Source: Arion vulgaris
Taxonomy: Eukaryota; Mollusca; Gastropoda; Stylommatophora; Arionidae
NCBI GenBank assembly: GCA_020796225.1
Contig: CM036755.1
Span: forward strand, 57,774,315-57,838,314
Reading direction: 5' to 3'
DNA length: 64,000 nucleotides
A program made the translations under genes and the position numbers. The notes below the pieces were generated by a model. That model was not told the origin of the DNA and made no database searches. It worked only from the letters and a program-made list of their open reading frames with translations. Positions 10,863-21,100 of the stretch are shown one piece after another (within the stretch, counting starts at the first letter, position 1; the number at the start of each line of letters is the position of its first letter).

Positions 10863-11790
10863 GAAATATGCTTGTATCCCTCATACTTAATTCATTATTA
10901 ATTATATTTTTGTATTTTTTCCCTATCCCTTTCCTACCTCCAATTCCCCTCTACCACCACACTTGTTTACAGCTGCTGAACATTGCTTAAATTACGAAAG
11001 TTCTTATCATTTAACTAGAGGTAAACTTCACATGAAGAAATGTTAGAACAAATAACAACAATAATAACAAAACAGGACTGTGTTTATATTTTTATCAAAT
11101 TTATAAATGTTACTTTACATAAGAAATCAATCACAAACTTAGTGAAGAAATGCTCAACAAGAAAATAACATATTTATAACATAAGAAATTGTGTTACTAT
11201 TACATTTTCTTGTCATGAAATAGAAATATAAGATATCTAAGGAACTGGATAAAAAACTACAATTATTAATATGTTAGTTTTGTGGAAAATAATGTTAAAA
11301 TGAAAATGAAATTGTTTTAAAATATGCTTATTCTATTCTTGTGTTAGGGATTAAATTGTCTTGATTAAATTGTATAAGTTTTAGATAAAAGATAGGAGAC
11401 TATTTTTGATAACTGTAGAGTTGAATAATATTGATATATTATTAATAGTATAGAGTTATTAATATAATTTGTGATAATATTGATTTCAATGCTCATGTTT
11501 ACTACAGCTTAAATATGATCATCAAAGTGGTAAGTAAATAATACATGCATCAATCATGTAGATCATGTCGATGCGTTATCATCCATCCTTTTGCAGAACA
11601 TCGTTCTCAATCGATCATGAAGCATATCCTTTTGCAGAATATCGTTCTCAATCGATCATGAAGCATATCCTTTTGCAGAACGTCGTTCACATAACCGTTA
11701 GGACGCAGCTTCCGAATGATTTCTAGAAGTCTGCTTGTGTTCAGTAGACTCAGCATCCGGGCAACATTGACTTTCACTGGCCGACTTACA
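10863..11790. other. AT-rich spacer with small duplications
   Basis: No gene is recognised. At 11587-11690 a 44-bp unit with ccttttgcagaacatcgttc and tcaatcgatcatgaagc occurs about two and a half times. The rest is strongly AT-rich. Confidence 0.6.
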
Positions 11791-12172
11791 ATGAACAACA
11801 TACAGTAAACAACATACAGTGAACAATATACAGTGAACAATATACAGTGAACAATATACAGTGAACAATATACAGTGAACAACATACAGTGAACAACATA
11901 CACTGAACAACATACAGTGAACAATATACAGTGAACAATATACAGTGAACAATATACAGTGAACAACATACAGTGAACAACATACAGTGAACAACATACA
12001 GTGAACAACATACACTGAACAACATACAGTGAACAACATACAGTGAACAACATACAGTGAACAACATACAGTGAACAACATACAGTGAACAACATACAGT
12101 GAACAACATACAGTGAACAACATACAGTGAACAACATACAGTGAACAACATACAGTGAACAACATACAGTGA
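11791..12172. repeat. 14-bp minisatellite, about 27 copies
   Basis: Tandem gaacaacatacagt and gaacaatatacagt. The t-variant forms two clusters (about 11820-11880 and 11920-11965) separated by identical c-variants and a cactgaac variant. This implies a block duplication of about 120 bp. Long cysteine-rich minus-strand frames here are repeat translation. Confidence 0.97.
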
Positions 12173-12200
12173 ACAGAGAGAAAATATACGATCAATCCCC

Positions 12201-12359
12201 ATGTCAGTTCCAAGACAAGCTATATGGAGATATACATGGACTCCGGTTGACAACTAACTACTGTAAATGTATACAAATTGATGTCAGTCCAAGACAAGCT
12301 ATATGGAGATGTACATGGACTCCGGTTGACCACTAACTACTTTAGAAGAATACAAATTG
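12201..12359. repeat. 80-bp direct repeat, 2 copies
   Basis: Copies at 12201 and 12281 share ccaagacaagctatatggag and tggactccggttgac with a few differences. It lies immediately 5' of the LINE fragment at 12415 and may be older LINE sequence. Confidence 0.9.
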
Positions 12360-12414
12360 ATGTCTGAAAACGTTGGAAGAAAACAAAGAATAGTCGACTA
12401 GAACCAAACCATTT

Positions 12415-12710
12415 CTAGTGAATCAGGAGGTTAACAAAAGACGCTGGCTCTGGATAGGACACACTTTGCGAGAACCAGAGAGAAATATAACAAGGGTCCT
12501 TTTCTGGAACACGCAGAGACAGCGAAAGAAGGAGAGGCTGAGAAATACATGGAGACGGGGTTTGGAGGTGGAGATCAACAATATAAAGAAGAGCTGGAGT
12601 GAGCTGCAGGAGATAGCTAAAGATAGAAAGATTTGCAGGACTTGGTTGAAGACCTGTTTGTTCCAATTCGGGTTAAAAAGGTAGAGAGAGAGAGAGAGAG
12701 AGAGAGACAT
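12415..12710 (+). pseudogene. Non-LTR retrotransposon C-terminus, family L1a
   Basis: An open frame of about 88 codons reads NKRRWLWIGHTLREPER, then RLRNTWRRGLEVEI and KSWSELQEIAKDR. These are typical post-reverse-transcriptase LINE blocks. The 3' end reads tcgggttaaaaagg followed by a (GA)n tract at 12683-12707, matching the family 3' end at 6964. The fragment is 5'-truncated to about 300 bp, as is usual for LINE copies, and cannot be autonomous. Confidence 0.85.
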
Positions 12711-12964
12711 TACGAAAAGAGACATCTGTGGAACATCTGTAAGAAAATCAGACGGAAGATTGATGTATTCGACAACGACTTCAGAGTAGAATCTGGTATC
12801 GTGTTTAATGGTTCTCCATGGACTACCACTGATAAGCAACAAGATTTGTTCAAAGCAATGAACAAGTTACTGAAAGAATAAATGTTTTTTTTTTAAGTAG
12901 AGCTGAAAATTCCTGATTGAATTCACAAACTAAAACATCCGACACACTAAACATGTATGTTATT

Positions 12965-13745
12965 TAGCTAAACTGTTCAAGGTTTAGACTGTTTCACCGG
13001 CCTGTGAATGTTGGTGTAAACTGTGCAAGGTTTAGACTGTTTCACCGACCTGTGAATGTTGATGTAAACTGTGCAAGGTTTAGACTGTTTCACCGACCTG
13101 TGAATGTGGGTGTAAACTGTGCAAGGTTTAGACTGTTTCACCGACCTGTGAATGTGGGTGTAAACTGTGCAAGGTTTAGACTGTTTCACCGACCTGTGAA
13201 TGTGGGTGTAAACTGTGCAAGGTTTAGACTGTTTCACCGACCTGCGAATGTGGGTGTAAACTGTGCAAGGTTTAGACTGTTTCACCGACCTGTGAATGTG
13301 GGTGTAAACTGTGCAAGGTTTAGACTGTTTCACCGACCTGTAAATGTGGATGTAAACTGTGCAAGGTTTAGACTGTTTCACCGACCTGTGAATGTGGAAG
13401 TAAAGTAAACTGTGCAAGATTTAGACTGTTTCACCGACCTGCGAATGTGGGTGTAAACTGTGCAAGGTTTAGACTGTTTCACCGACCTGTGAATGTGGGT
13501 GTAAACTGTGCAAGGTTTAGACTGTTTCACCGACCTGTAAATGTGGATGTAAACTGTGCAAGGTTTAGACTGTTTCACCGACCTGTGAATGTGGAAGTAA
13601 AGTAAACTGTGCAAGATTTAGACTGTTTCACCGACCTGTGAATGTTGGTGTAAACTGTGCAAGGTTTAGACTGTTTCACCGACCTGTGAATGTTGGTGTA
13701 AACTGTGCAAGGTTTAGACTGTTTCACCGACCTGTGAATGCGGGT
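12965..13745. repeat. 48-bp minisatellite, about 16 copies, with higher-order structure
   Basis: The unit is aactgtgcaaggtttagact, gtttcaccgacctgtgaatg, tgggtgta. A multi-unit block ending in the marker gtggaagtaaagtaaactg is present twice (markers near 13394 and 13588), giving a higher-order period of about 194 bp. The 16-residue frame stays open only because 48 is divisible by three. Confidence 0.97.
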
Positions 13746-13799
13746 GTGGAAGGGAAACGGCTATGTTACTCTCCAGATAATTCTTTTAGCCGTTCACAA

Positions 13800-14085
13800 A
13801 GATTTCAAAGAAAGGAATCTAAAAGCGAAAGATTGACTTCTTTGCACCTGGTTTCCCTATATTGCTCTGTCCCTGTCTGCAGAAATGGCATGCCAGCTAC
13901 TGAAACGGTTGCACGAAGCACGACCACCGTAGTTCCAGCAACAATCCTATTGATCTCATGAACAAAATGAACATATTGCTCGGTTGAGATTCGAACCCGC
14001 AATCTTCAAAGACATCAATGTATATGGAAGCTCATGATCATCAACGTCAAGAAAAACAGTCATTTCTGATTGAGCTACGGCGGAG
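13800..14085 (-). mobile_element. tRNA-derived SINE, family A
   Basis: On the minus strand the head has a box-A-like tagctcaatcag and a box-B-like gggttcgaatctc, spaced wider than in a tRNA. The family A body follows: ttgttgctggaactacgg, cgtgcttcgtgcaac, gctggcatgccatttctgc, and a final ggtgcaaagaagtcaatc. The same body occurs at 16536, 21965, 23520 and 38800. Confidence 0.75.
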
Positions 14086-14599
14086 AAACATAGTGACATG
14101 GAGGTTTAGGAAACATAATGACAGCTGGACAATAGAAAACGTATTTGTGATAGGCGGCACGATAGATAGAAAGAGAGAGAGAGAGATAGATAACATTATG
14201 GATATCCTAACTTCATACCACCAAGCATACAAACAATTGAACCGACTACCCAAGAAAATTGTTTTCTGGGGAGGGGGAAATTTAGCCTATGCTAGTTGAC
14301 AAGGCATATAGATGATAAGTCAGTTTTATTAATCTTCTCTGCTCCTCGTGTAGCATAGGAGCTCAGCAGTTGTCCAATTTTGCGTGTTTCTTGCCTTTTT
14401 ACTTTGTGGCGTCGCAGAATAATCGGATATCCTGGTGTTTCCCAGGTAGACCGTCTGCAGGTCTATTTAGGCGTTCACATTACAGTATACCACCCCTGCT
14501 TGTCCAGTGATACTTGACTGTGTCTTTCGCAGGGTAAACTCGAGGCACCGATATTTTCTTTTCCTGATGTGGGTCTTCATCGATTTATGTCCAGCCTTA
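14086..14599. other. Unassigned spacer
   Basis: A short GA/GATA microsatellite lies near 14168-14192. The remainder has moderate GC in 14340-14600 and no recognised domain. It may be further transposon sequence downstream of the LINE relic at 14600. Confidence 0.45.
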
Positions 14600-14790
14600 T
14601 CCACAGACCTTATGTTTTCCCACTCTGTTATACCATCTCAGTCTGAGAATCTGTAGACGACATTTGTTGATGACGATCTGAATCTTATTTGTATTTAACT
14701 TGGTTACTCGCCACGTTTCCGATCCATACAGCGACACAGTTTTCACTTTTGAGCTGTATGCCTTGAAATTTGTTTGAGTGGAAATAGTTT
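14600..14790 (-). pseudogene. LINE reverse-transcriptase tail fragment
   Basis: The minus-strand translation contains KVKTVSLYGSETWRVTK, then KIQIVINKCRLQILRLRWY and NRVGKHKV. This is the LYGSETW block plus the following helix typical of LINE reverse transcriptases, related to the L1a copy at 6964. The upstream coding sequence is replaced by the 41-bp minisatellite. Confidence 0.7.
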
Positions 14791-15797
14791 CACACAGCGT
14801 ACAGGAGAGATGTAGATGCACCGAATTCCACACTGTGTACAGAAGAGATATGGATAATGTACTAATGTTCACACTGTGTACAGAAGAGATATGGATAATG
14901 TACTAATGGCCACACTGTGTACAGAAGAGATGTGGATAATGTACTAATGTCCACACTGTGTACAGAAGAGATATGGATAATGTACTAATGTCCACACTGT
15001 GTACAGAAGAGATGTGGATAATGTACTAATGTCCACACTGTGTACAGAAGAGATGTGGATAATGTACTAATGTTCACACTGTGTACAGAAGAGATGTGGA
15101 TAATGTACTAATGTCCACACTGTGTACAGAAGAGATGTGGATAATGTACTAATGTCCACACTGTGTACAGAAGAGATATGGATAATGTACTAATGTCCAC
15201 AATGTGTACAGAAGAGATGTGGATAATGTACTAATGTTCACACTGTGTACAGAAGAGATGTGGATAATGTACTAATGTCCACACTGTGTACAGAAGAGAT
15301 GTGGATAATGTACTAATGTCCACACTGTGTACAGAAGAGATGTGGATAATGTACTAATGTTCACACTGTGTACAGAAGAGATGTGGATAATGTACTAATG
15401 TTCACACTGTGTACACAAGAGATGTGGATAATGTACTAATGTCCACACTGTGTACAGAAGAGATATGGATAATGTACTAATGTTCACACTGTGTACATAA
15501 GAGATGTGGATAATGTACTAATGTTCACACTGTGTACAGAAGAGATGTGGATAATGTACTAATGTCCACACTGTGTACAGAAGAGATATGGATAATGTAC
15601 TAATGTTCACACTGTGTACAGAAGAGATGTGGATAATGTACTAATGTTCACACTGTGTACAGAAGAGATATGGATAATGTACTAATGTCCACAATGTGTA
15701 CAGAAGAGATGTGGATAATGTACTAATGTCCACACTGTGTACAGAAGAGATGTGGATAATGTACTAATGTCCACACTGTGTACAGGAGAGATGTAGA
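14770..15797. repeat. 41-bp minisatellite, about 25 copies
   Basis: The unit is tccacactgtgtacagaaga, gatgtggataatgtactaat, g. The left edge copies (acacagcgtacaggagagatgtag) and the right edge copy (tacaggagagatgtagattg) share variants absent from the centre, the classic diverged-edge pattern. The array directly joins the LINE fragment at 14600-14790. Confidence 0.97.
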
Positions 15798-16317
15798 TTG
15801 TGTACCGAGCTAACAACCGAGAAACGATACTAGGAAGGGAAGCAACTAGAAATATTCTTCAATTTCTACTCTGTGTAGAAAAGTTGTCTGATACTGTCCC
15901 CTTGGTAACTATCTTCGCTGCATCTTCTATTGAAGTATGTGTGTTTGTCTCCGAACAAGAAGAGTATCAGCATATTCGATAATCGGATGCACTTGTCCTA
16001 AATATGTATCTCTCTATGCATTTAGGGGCCTACCAAACCAATGTGTAACTTATACACGTTCTTGGCAAAGATCATGCGTATCACAAAGACTGATTAAGAT
16101 TGGTCGTAAAGAACGAACGCAAAGAAGGAGAAGAATATAAATGTCTCATGTTTGTATGTTTTTTTTTGGTCAGCTTAAATATCTGAGAACATAAATACAC
16201 AATCATCTAATCGACTCAGTTTGGACATTAACATTCTCAGCGACAGACACTGTCTGTAGTTTGTTGGAAACGATATTTAGTGAACAAGAACAGAGTTGTT
16301 GAAATTGTACATGTTTT
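15798..16317. other. Unassigned spacer
   Basis: Short frames only. The sequence ending in gaacgcaaagaaggagaaga near 16130 looks like the tail of a repeat-derived ORF, but I cannot place it. Confidence 0.45.
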
Positions 16318-16535
16318 GTTATATATGAATTATTATATATGAATTATTATATACGAATTATTATATACGAATTATTATATATGAATTATTATATATGAAT
16401 TATTATATACGAATTATTATATACGAATTATTATATACGAATTATTATATACGAATTATGATGTATGAATTATTATATACGAATTATTATATATGAATTA
16501 TGATATATGAATTATGATATATGAATTATGATATA
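16318..16535. repeat. 14-bp AT-rich minisatellite, about 15 copies
   Basis: Units of tatatatgaattat and tatatacgaattat, ending in gatatatgaattat variants. It sits immediately 5' of a SINE head at 16536. Confidence 0.97.
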
Positions 16536-16790
16536 GGACTGGGATCTCTGTGGCGAAGTAGTTAAGCTCTGGCCTTACGTCACGATGGTCCTGGGTTGGA
16601 ATCCGGACCGCGTCGTTCTGTTCACGAGTACATTTTTTTCAAGAGACCTCTATGATTGTTGCCGGAGCTACGGAATTCGTGCGTTGTGCACTACTCTCGG
16701 CAGATGGCGTGCCGAACCATATGTGTTAAATTGCGGTGCAATGAATACGATCTTTCGTCTGTTGACCATTTATATGACGGTATCATGTTC
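16536..16790 (+). mobile_element. tRNA-derived SINE, family A
   Basis: The head contains tggcgaagtagttaagc (box-A-like) and cctgggttggaatccgg (box-B-like) at tRNA spacing. The family body follows: cacgagtacatttttttc, gttgccggagctacgg, actctcggcagatggcgtg, and gcggtgcaatgaatacgatc. It is the clearest full-length copy and ends near a TA-rich tail at 16790. Confidence 0.8.
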
Positions 16791-16973
16791 ATATATATAT
16801 ATATATCTATCCACAAGAGTATAGGAAGAATTCTGTATAACACGTTTGTTCTCTCACCTGTATCACGTGTTCTAGTAAGAAATGATGAATCTAAAGTATT
16901 GTTATATAGACAACATTGATGTCAACGTGGACTTGTGGAAGTGAACGAGACGTTATTTGAGATAGTCTGAGTA

Positions 16974-17272
16974 CAGACATTTATTTATTGTCACATTTCA
17001 GACATTCGTTTATTGTCACATTACAGGCATTTATTTATTGTCACATTACAGACATTTATTTATTGTCACATTACAGACATTTATTTATTGTCACATTACA
17101 GACATTTATTTATTGTCACATTACAGACATTTATTTATTGTCACATTACAGACATTTATTTATTGTCACATTACAGACATTTATTTATTGTCACATTACA
17201 GACATTTATTTATTGTCACATTACAGACATTTATTTATTGTCACATTACAGACATTTATGTATTGTGACATT
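16974..17272. repeat. 25-bp minisatellite, 12 copies, next to a splice acceptor
   Basis: The unit is cacattacagacatttattt plus attgt. The array ends about 27 bp before the acceptor of the CUB exon at 17300. Every unit contains ttacag, an AG that resembles a weak splice acceptor, so the exon is preceded by a ladder of decoy AG sites. Confidence 0.97.
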
Positions 17273-17299
17273 TATCAAAAGTTATGTCTGTACCCCCAG

Positions 17300-17480
17300 C
17301 CTGCGATTGTGTTGTTTACCAGAGTTACGGGCTGAGCAGTGGTCGATTCACCTCACCTAACTTCCCACAGTTCTATCCACCTAATGTCAATTGTGTTCTG
17401 TACACTTTCATCGGAGACGCCACTGAAATTGTCGAACTAACGTTCATAGTGTTTGACTTGAAGATGCCTGATCCCAGTGG
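17300..17480 (+). CDS. CUB-domain protein, exon a (first half of CUB 1)
   Basis: The exon follows the acceptor tgtctgtacccccag and precedes the donor gtgagt at 17481. It enters in phase 1 and leaves with two bases of a Gly codon. The peptide starts CDCVVYQSYGLSSGRFTSPN, followed by FPQFYPPNVNCVLYTFIG and FIVFDLKMPDPSG. SGRFTSPNFPQFYPPNVNC is the classic CUB N-terminal block, supplying the first two of four conserved cysteines. CUB domains are extracellular beta-sandwich modules that bind proteins, often with calcium. An upstream exon carrying the signal peptide must exist but is not recognised in the window. Confidence 0.93.
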
Positions 17481-17555
17481 GTGAGTTCATTCTTATTTAA
17501 TATGATATGTAAAGAAATGTACCTTCTGTTCTATTATATAGATCTTGCATGTGTG

Positions 17556-17643
17556 TGTACGAGATAGAGAGAGAGAGAGAGAAAAGATAGAGATAGATAG
17601 GAGAGAGAGAAGAGAGAGAGATAGAGAGAGAGCGAGAAAGAGA
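17556..17643. repeat. GA-rich microsatellite in intron a
   Basis: Imperfect GAGA/GATA tract starting about 75 bp after the donor of the first CUB exon. Confidence 0.9.
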
Positions 17644-17726
17644 CATTTTATTTGGTACGAATGTGTTTGTATATGTACGTATTTCTTTGGGTTTTTTCAT
17701 CGTTCCTCTATATGAGAAAAAAAGTA

Positions 17727-17930
17727 ATGTCATCAACATACAACAAACTAATGTCATCAACATACAACAAACTAATGTCATCAACATACAACAAACTAAT
17801 GTTAACAGCATACAACAAACTAATGTCATCAACATACAACAAACTAATGTTAACAGCATACAACAAACTAATGTCATCAACATACAACAAACTAATGTCA
17901 TCAACATACAACAAACTAATGTCAAAACAT
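17727..17930. repeat. 24-bp minisatellite, about 9 copies
   Basis: The unit aactaatgtcatcaacatac plus aaca alternates with a diverged form containing gttaacagcat. The order is three normal, one variant, one normal, one variant, then normal, so a two-unit block was duplicated. Confidence 0.96.
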
Positions 17931-17957
17931 CGCTGAAGTCGATGTACGACATTCTCT

Positions 17958-18430
17958 ATAGCTTAGGTCATCATCATCAAATAGCTTGTCCTGAGCAGAA
18001 CTATGCCACCCCAACAGTCGTCCGGAACTTCTCTCTCTCATAGGCCAGATGTCCCGTCTCTGCGGCCGTCAAGTTCAAACCATCAGTTACATCTTGAATC
18101 CATCTTCTCCGTGGTCGTTCTATTCTTCTCTTTGCCGGTATGCCTCCTTCCATGATGGTCTTCTGCAGCCCTTCGTGTTTTTTTATATGTCCAAAATATC
18201 TCAATTTTCTCTTTCTTATTTGTAGCAACAGCCAGTTTTCTTTGATTTTGAGTTCTTTCTGGATAGATCTATTTGTTCTCTTCTCTGTTCAAGATATACG
18301 AAGGAATCTTCTGCAAACACGTATATTAAAAGGCACATATATGTTTTTCCACTGCCTTGTTAAATGTCCATGCTTCACACCCATACGCACAGCTTTGGTA
18401 CAGCGACATATCACTGACTAACATTAACAA
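17958..18430 (-). pseudogene. Non-LTR retrotransposon C-terminus, family L3
   Basis: Minus-strand pieces read AYGCEAWTFNKAVEKHICAF, then RKRKLRYFGHIKKHEGLQK, RPRRRWIQDVTDGLNLTAA and REKFRTTVGVA. The 3' end reads gttctgctcaggacaagc, ctatttgatgatgatga. This covers the end of the reverse transcriptase through the ORF terminus, with small frame breaks. Related + strand copies lie at 22620 and 27905. It sits in the first resolved intron, antisense to the CUB gene. Confidence 0.85.
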
Positions 18431-18575
18431 TTCTGAACATATACTGTACATGTATACACCTCGAGTGTCAGTTCTCTGTCTGAACATATACTGTACATGT
18501 ATACACCTCAAGTGTCAGTTCTTAGTCTGTACATATACTGTACATATACCTCCAGTGTCAGTTCTCAGTCTGAAT
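18430..18575. repeat. About 45-55 bp tandem repeat, 3 copies
   Basis: Units contain gaacatatactgtacatgta and cagttctctgtctg with length variation. The array starts exactly where the antisense LINE copy loses similarity. Confidence 0.9.
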
Positions 18576-18703
18576 ATGATTATTACTTCCTTCCAAGATA
18601 ACAGATAAATTGGGGTTTTTTTCAGGAAATATTTCTCCTCCATCTCCATCTTTCTAAATTCGTATCTTTCCAATGATCTTTATTTCTTTATGAAACAAGT
18701 CTA

Positions 18704-18776
18704 CATTTTATTTGTATCATTTTATTTGTATCATTTTATTTGTATCATTTTATTTGTATCATTGTATTTGTATCAA
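18704..18776. repeat. 15-bp minisatellite, 5 copies
   Basis: Tandem tttatttgtatcatt ending in diverged copies. Confidence 0.93.
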
Positions 18777-18889
18777 TTTGATGTTATGTTTTATTGTATA
18801 TATATATATTCTAAAAAAGTTAATTGCATATCCTTTACAGGACTTTGCGAATCAACCTCAGCTTGTTAACGCTGTTTGTGATTTTTCTA

Positions 18890-19065
18890 GGCATTATTAC
18901 ATTCAGTAGTTTGCCATTGCTTTCTGAACGGGTGGTGTCATCGTACTTTTGTAAAAATCCACGCGAAACAATTTGCACCCAAACTGTCCGCAGCGTGATT
19001 CGAACTCAGAACGTCAGGGTTAATAGACAGAGTCACTACCCTTTAAGCCACAGACGCCACCTATA
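18890..19065 (-). mobile_element. tRNA-derived SINE
   Basis: On the minus strand ggcgtctgtggcttaaaggg (box-A-like) is followed by ctgagttcgaatcacgc (box-B-like) at tRNA distance, then an unrelated body ending at gcaaactactgaatg. The same last block (ggcaaactactgaac) occurs near 23960. Confidence 0.65.
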
Positions 19066-19254
19066 GTGGTATTCTACACATGTGTAATATAATTTGTTAA
19101 ACAAAACGTCTTATTTACCGTCTTGTATATACTGAACTCTAGAGAGACATTTACTATCTTAGATAGCTTCATGATGTGTTTATTATGTGTACAAATATGG
19201 GATCCGTATCTTCTAAATTGATTTTGTTATGAATTGTTTACTAACTACAGCGTC

Positions 19255-19675
19255 CTAAATCAGTTTGTTTTACCTTTTGAAGATCGTGGGCTCGAAACCA
19301 GGCCGCAGATTTGTTTAGGGTCACAAAGGAGGAGCTTACCGAGAGAATACAAAACAAATTCCAGTGAACCAAGAAGTTTAAATAAGACGTCTGGCGCTGG
19401 ATAGGACAGACGTTGAGAAAATCTGAGGTGAATATAACAAGAAGAGTCCTTTCCTGGAAGCCACAAGAAAAGCGAAAGATGGGGGACTAGAAATAGATGG
19501 ATATGCTATTTTAAAGCAGAGATTAACGATGTACATAAGAACTGGAGGGAGCTGCAGGACATAACTAGAGATAGGAAGACTTGGCATGAGTTGGTTGAGA
19601 TCATATGCCCCAATTGGGTTTTAAAAGGCATGATAGAGAGCGAGAGAGTGAATTTCTCTCTCTCTCTCTCTCTCT
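19255..19675 (+). pseudogene. Non-LTR retrotransposon C-terminus, family L1a, with (GA)n/(CT)n tail
   Basis: Frame-shifted pieces read VTKEELTERIQNKFQ, WRWIGQTLRKSEVNITR and VLSWKPQEKRK, followed at DNA level by gagctgcaggacataactag and the 3' terminus gccccaattgggttttaaaa. A GA-rich tract and then (CT)n fill 19629-19675. It belongs to the same family as 6964, 12415 and 30575. Frame shifts and stops show it is dead. Confidence 0.8.
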
Positions 19676-19799
19676 TGCGATCACCGCCCAGACCGATGTA
19701 CCAGATCTTCCCATAAATTCTATTCATGTGGAAATCTGATTCATGCAACCTTAGCATTGGTGTGTTTTACATCACATCTTTAGCACCATTTGGAGCTCT

Positions 19800-20125
19800 G
19801 GTGCTTATCCTTCGGCGGTTTCCGGCGGTGAGTATCCGGTTTCCGCCAGCGTTTACTCGGTTCGCTCTCCGTTCTGTAGCCATCTAGTGTTTTTACGGTG
19901 TGGGGTAGCTAGCCCCACGCCCAATCTCGTTAGTCGCCTCTTACGACATGCGTGGCAGGTAACAGTGGCTCTATTATTTACACCACAATTTGGGCCCCGA
20001 TAACCACTCGGGCAGGATTTTGTTCTAGGCATCTCAAGGATTGCTGCTGGAGTCATGGAGATCATACTTTGTGTAATACTCTCATCTGGTGGCGAACCAT
20101 TACTACGACGAAGTGACCAAGCCAT
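19800..20125 (+). mobile_element. Composite of dispersed SINE-type blocks
   Basis: Positions 19930-20025 carry cgttagtcgcctcttacgac, catgcgtggcaggtaacag and accactcgggcag, a block related to 5950 and 47890. It is followed by the family A body (attgctgctggagtcatgg, aatactctcatctggtggcg). A canonical box B is not evident, so this is a fusion or a headless copy. Confidence 0.55.
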
Positions 20126-20345
20126 GTGAAAAAATCTCATCTGGTGGCGTACCATCACCACGGCGAAGTGACAAAGCCATATGAAAAAATCTCATCTGGT
20201 GGCGTACCATCACCACGGCGAAGTGACCAAGCCATATCAAAAAATATCTCATCTGGTGAGGTACCATTACTACGGCGAAGTGACCGAGCCATGTGGAAAA
20301 ATCTCAACTGGTGGCGTACCATTACTACGGCGAAGTGACCAAACC
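20105..20345. repeat. 55-57 bp tandem repeat, about 4 copies, from a SINE end
   Basis: Units contain aaaatctcatctggtggcgt, accatcaccacggcgaagtg and accaagccat. The first unit is the 3' part of the SINE-type body at 19800-20125, so the array expands SINE sequence. Confidence 0.93.
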
Positions 20346-20491
20346 ATATGAAAAACAACAGACTGCAGTAAAGTCATTTCTTGGCTTTCAAACCGCTTTG
20401 CGACAAAAACAAAAAAATCCCCACTTTTGACAAAACTGTCTTGTTTCTATATTGTTCTCGAAATATCAGTCGTTATCTGTATTTTTAAAAC

Positions 20492-20690
20492 AAACTGCCT
20501 GTAATACTACTTTTTTATGGCTGTGTAGGACCTGGGAGGGGGAGAGGGGGACATGAGTCTGTGGAATTTAATGGCTAATGCAGCAGCCACGAAACTGTTT
20601 AGGTTAGAATTTTTGTTAATGTTCGCTAAAATAAATGTGTGCCCTTACCGGGGATTGAACCCATTGGTCCAGACGCTTGAGATATCTGTA
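20492..20690 (-). mobile_element. tRNA-derived SINE, family B
   Basis: Second copy of the repeat at 3480-3700. The minus strand shows caatgggttcaatccccgg (box-B-like), then the ctccccctcccagg block. It ends about 75 bp before the acceptor of the second CUB exon. Confidence 0.65.
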
Positions 20691-20764
20691 TTGAATCTAT
20701 TGAAACAGGTCAGCATGTCATGAGTAAAATGTATTCTAACTTCTAACATTTGATTTGGTTACAG

Positions 20765-20985
20765 GCGATGTCCTGACTTTATCCGTGTCTATCAGAATCT
20801 AGACCGACCAGAAGTTGATGAGAACAGTCAGTTTGATATCGAATTTTGTGGAGGGTACAACTCCATTCAAAACACAATCTACAGTTCTGGACGTAGTCTT
20901 ATTTTAGAGTTTCACTCAGAGCTTCGCCAGGGCAGGCCAGGAAATTATACCGGCTTTAGAGGTCTTTACCATTTTTTAGATAAAG
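20765..20985 (+). CDS. CUB-domain protein, exon b (second half of CUB 1)
   Basis: The acceptor ttggttacag and donor gtgagt (20986) frame a 221-nt exon. Its first base completes the Gly codon left by exon a, then RCPDFIRVYQNLDRPEVD follows. SQFDIEFCGGYNSI gives the fourth conserved CUB cysteine after the third in RCPD. The domain ends SLILEFHSELRQGRPGNYTG then FRGLYHFLDK, the usual CUB closing strand with a GF-x-Y-like pattern. PGNYTG contains a potential N-glycosylation site (NYT). Phase 1 at the end matches exon c. Introns on both sides are filled with arrays and SINEs. Confidence 0.94.
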
Positions 20986-21100
20986 GTGAGTTCTGATAAT
21001 CGTCTAGTGTGTTTTATAAGTTGATTCGCTTGAGATGTCATTTACATTTTGTTGCTGTTTAGTTTTCTATTACTTTTTTTGTAGTATGGTTTCTACAGGA

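Noticed and set aside
11607..12253. Cysteine-rich minus-strand proteins of 155-176 residues
   Set aside because: They translate the 14-bp array in all three frames. No signal, domain or splice support.
17300..17300. Translation start at the ATG at 17284
   Set aside because: That ATG lies inside the polypyrimidine/acceptor region of the intron. The first residue of the CUB domain follows the AG at 17299.
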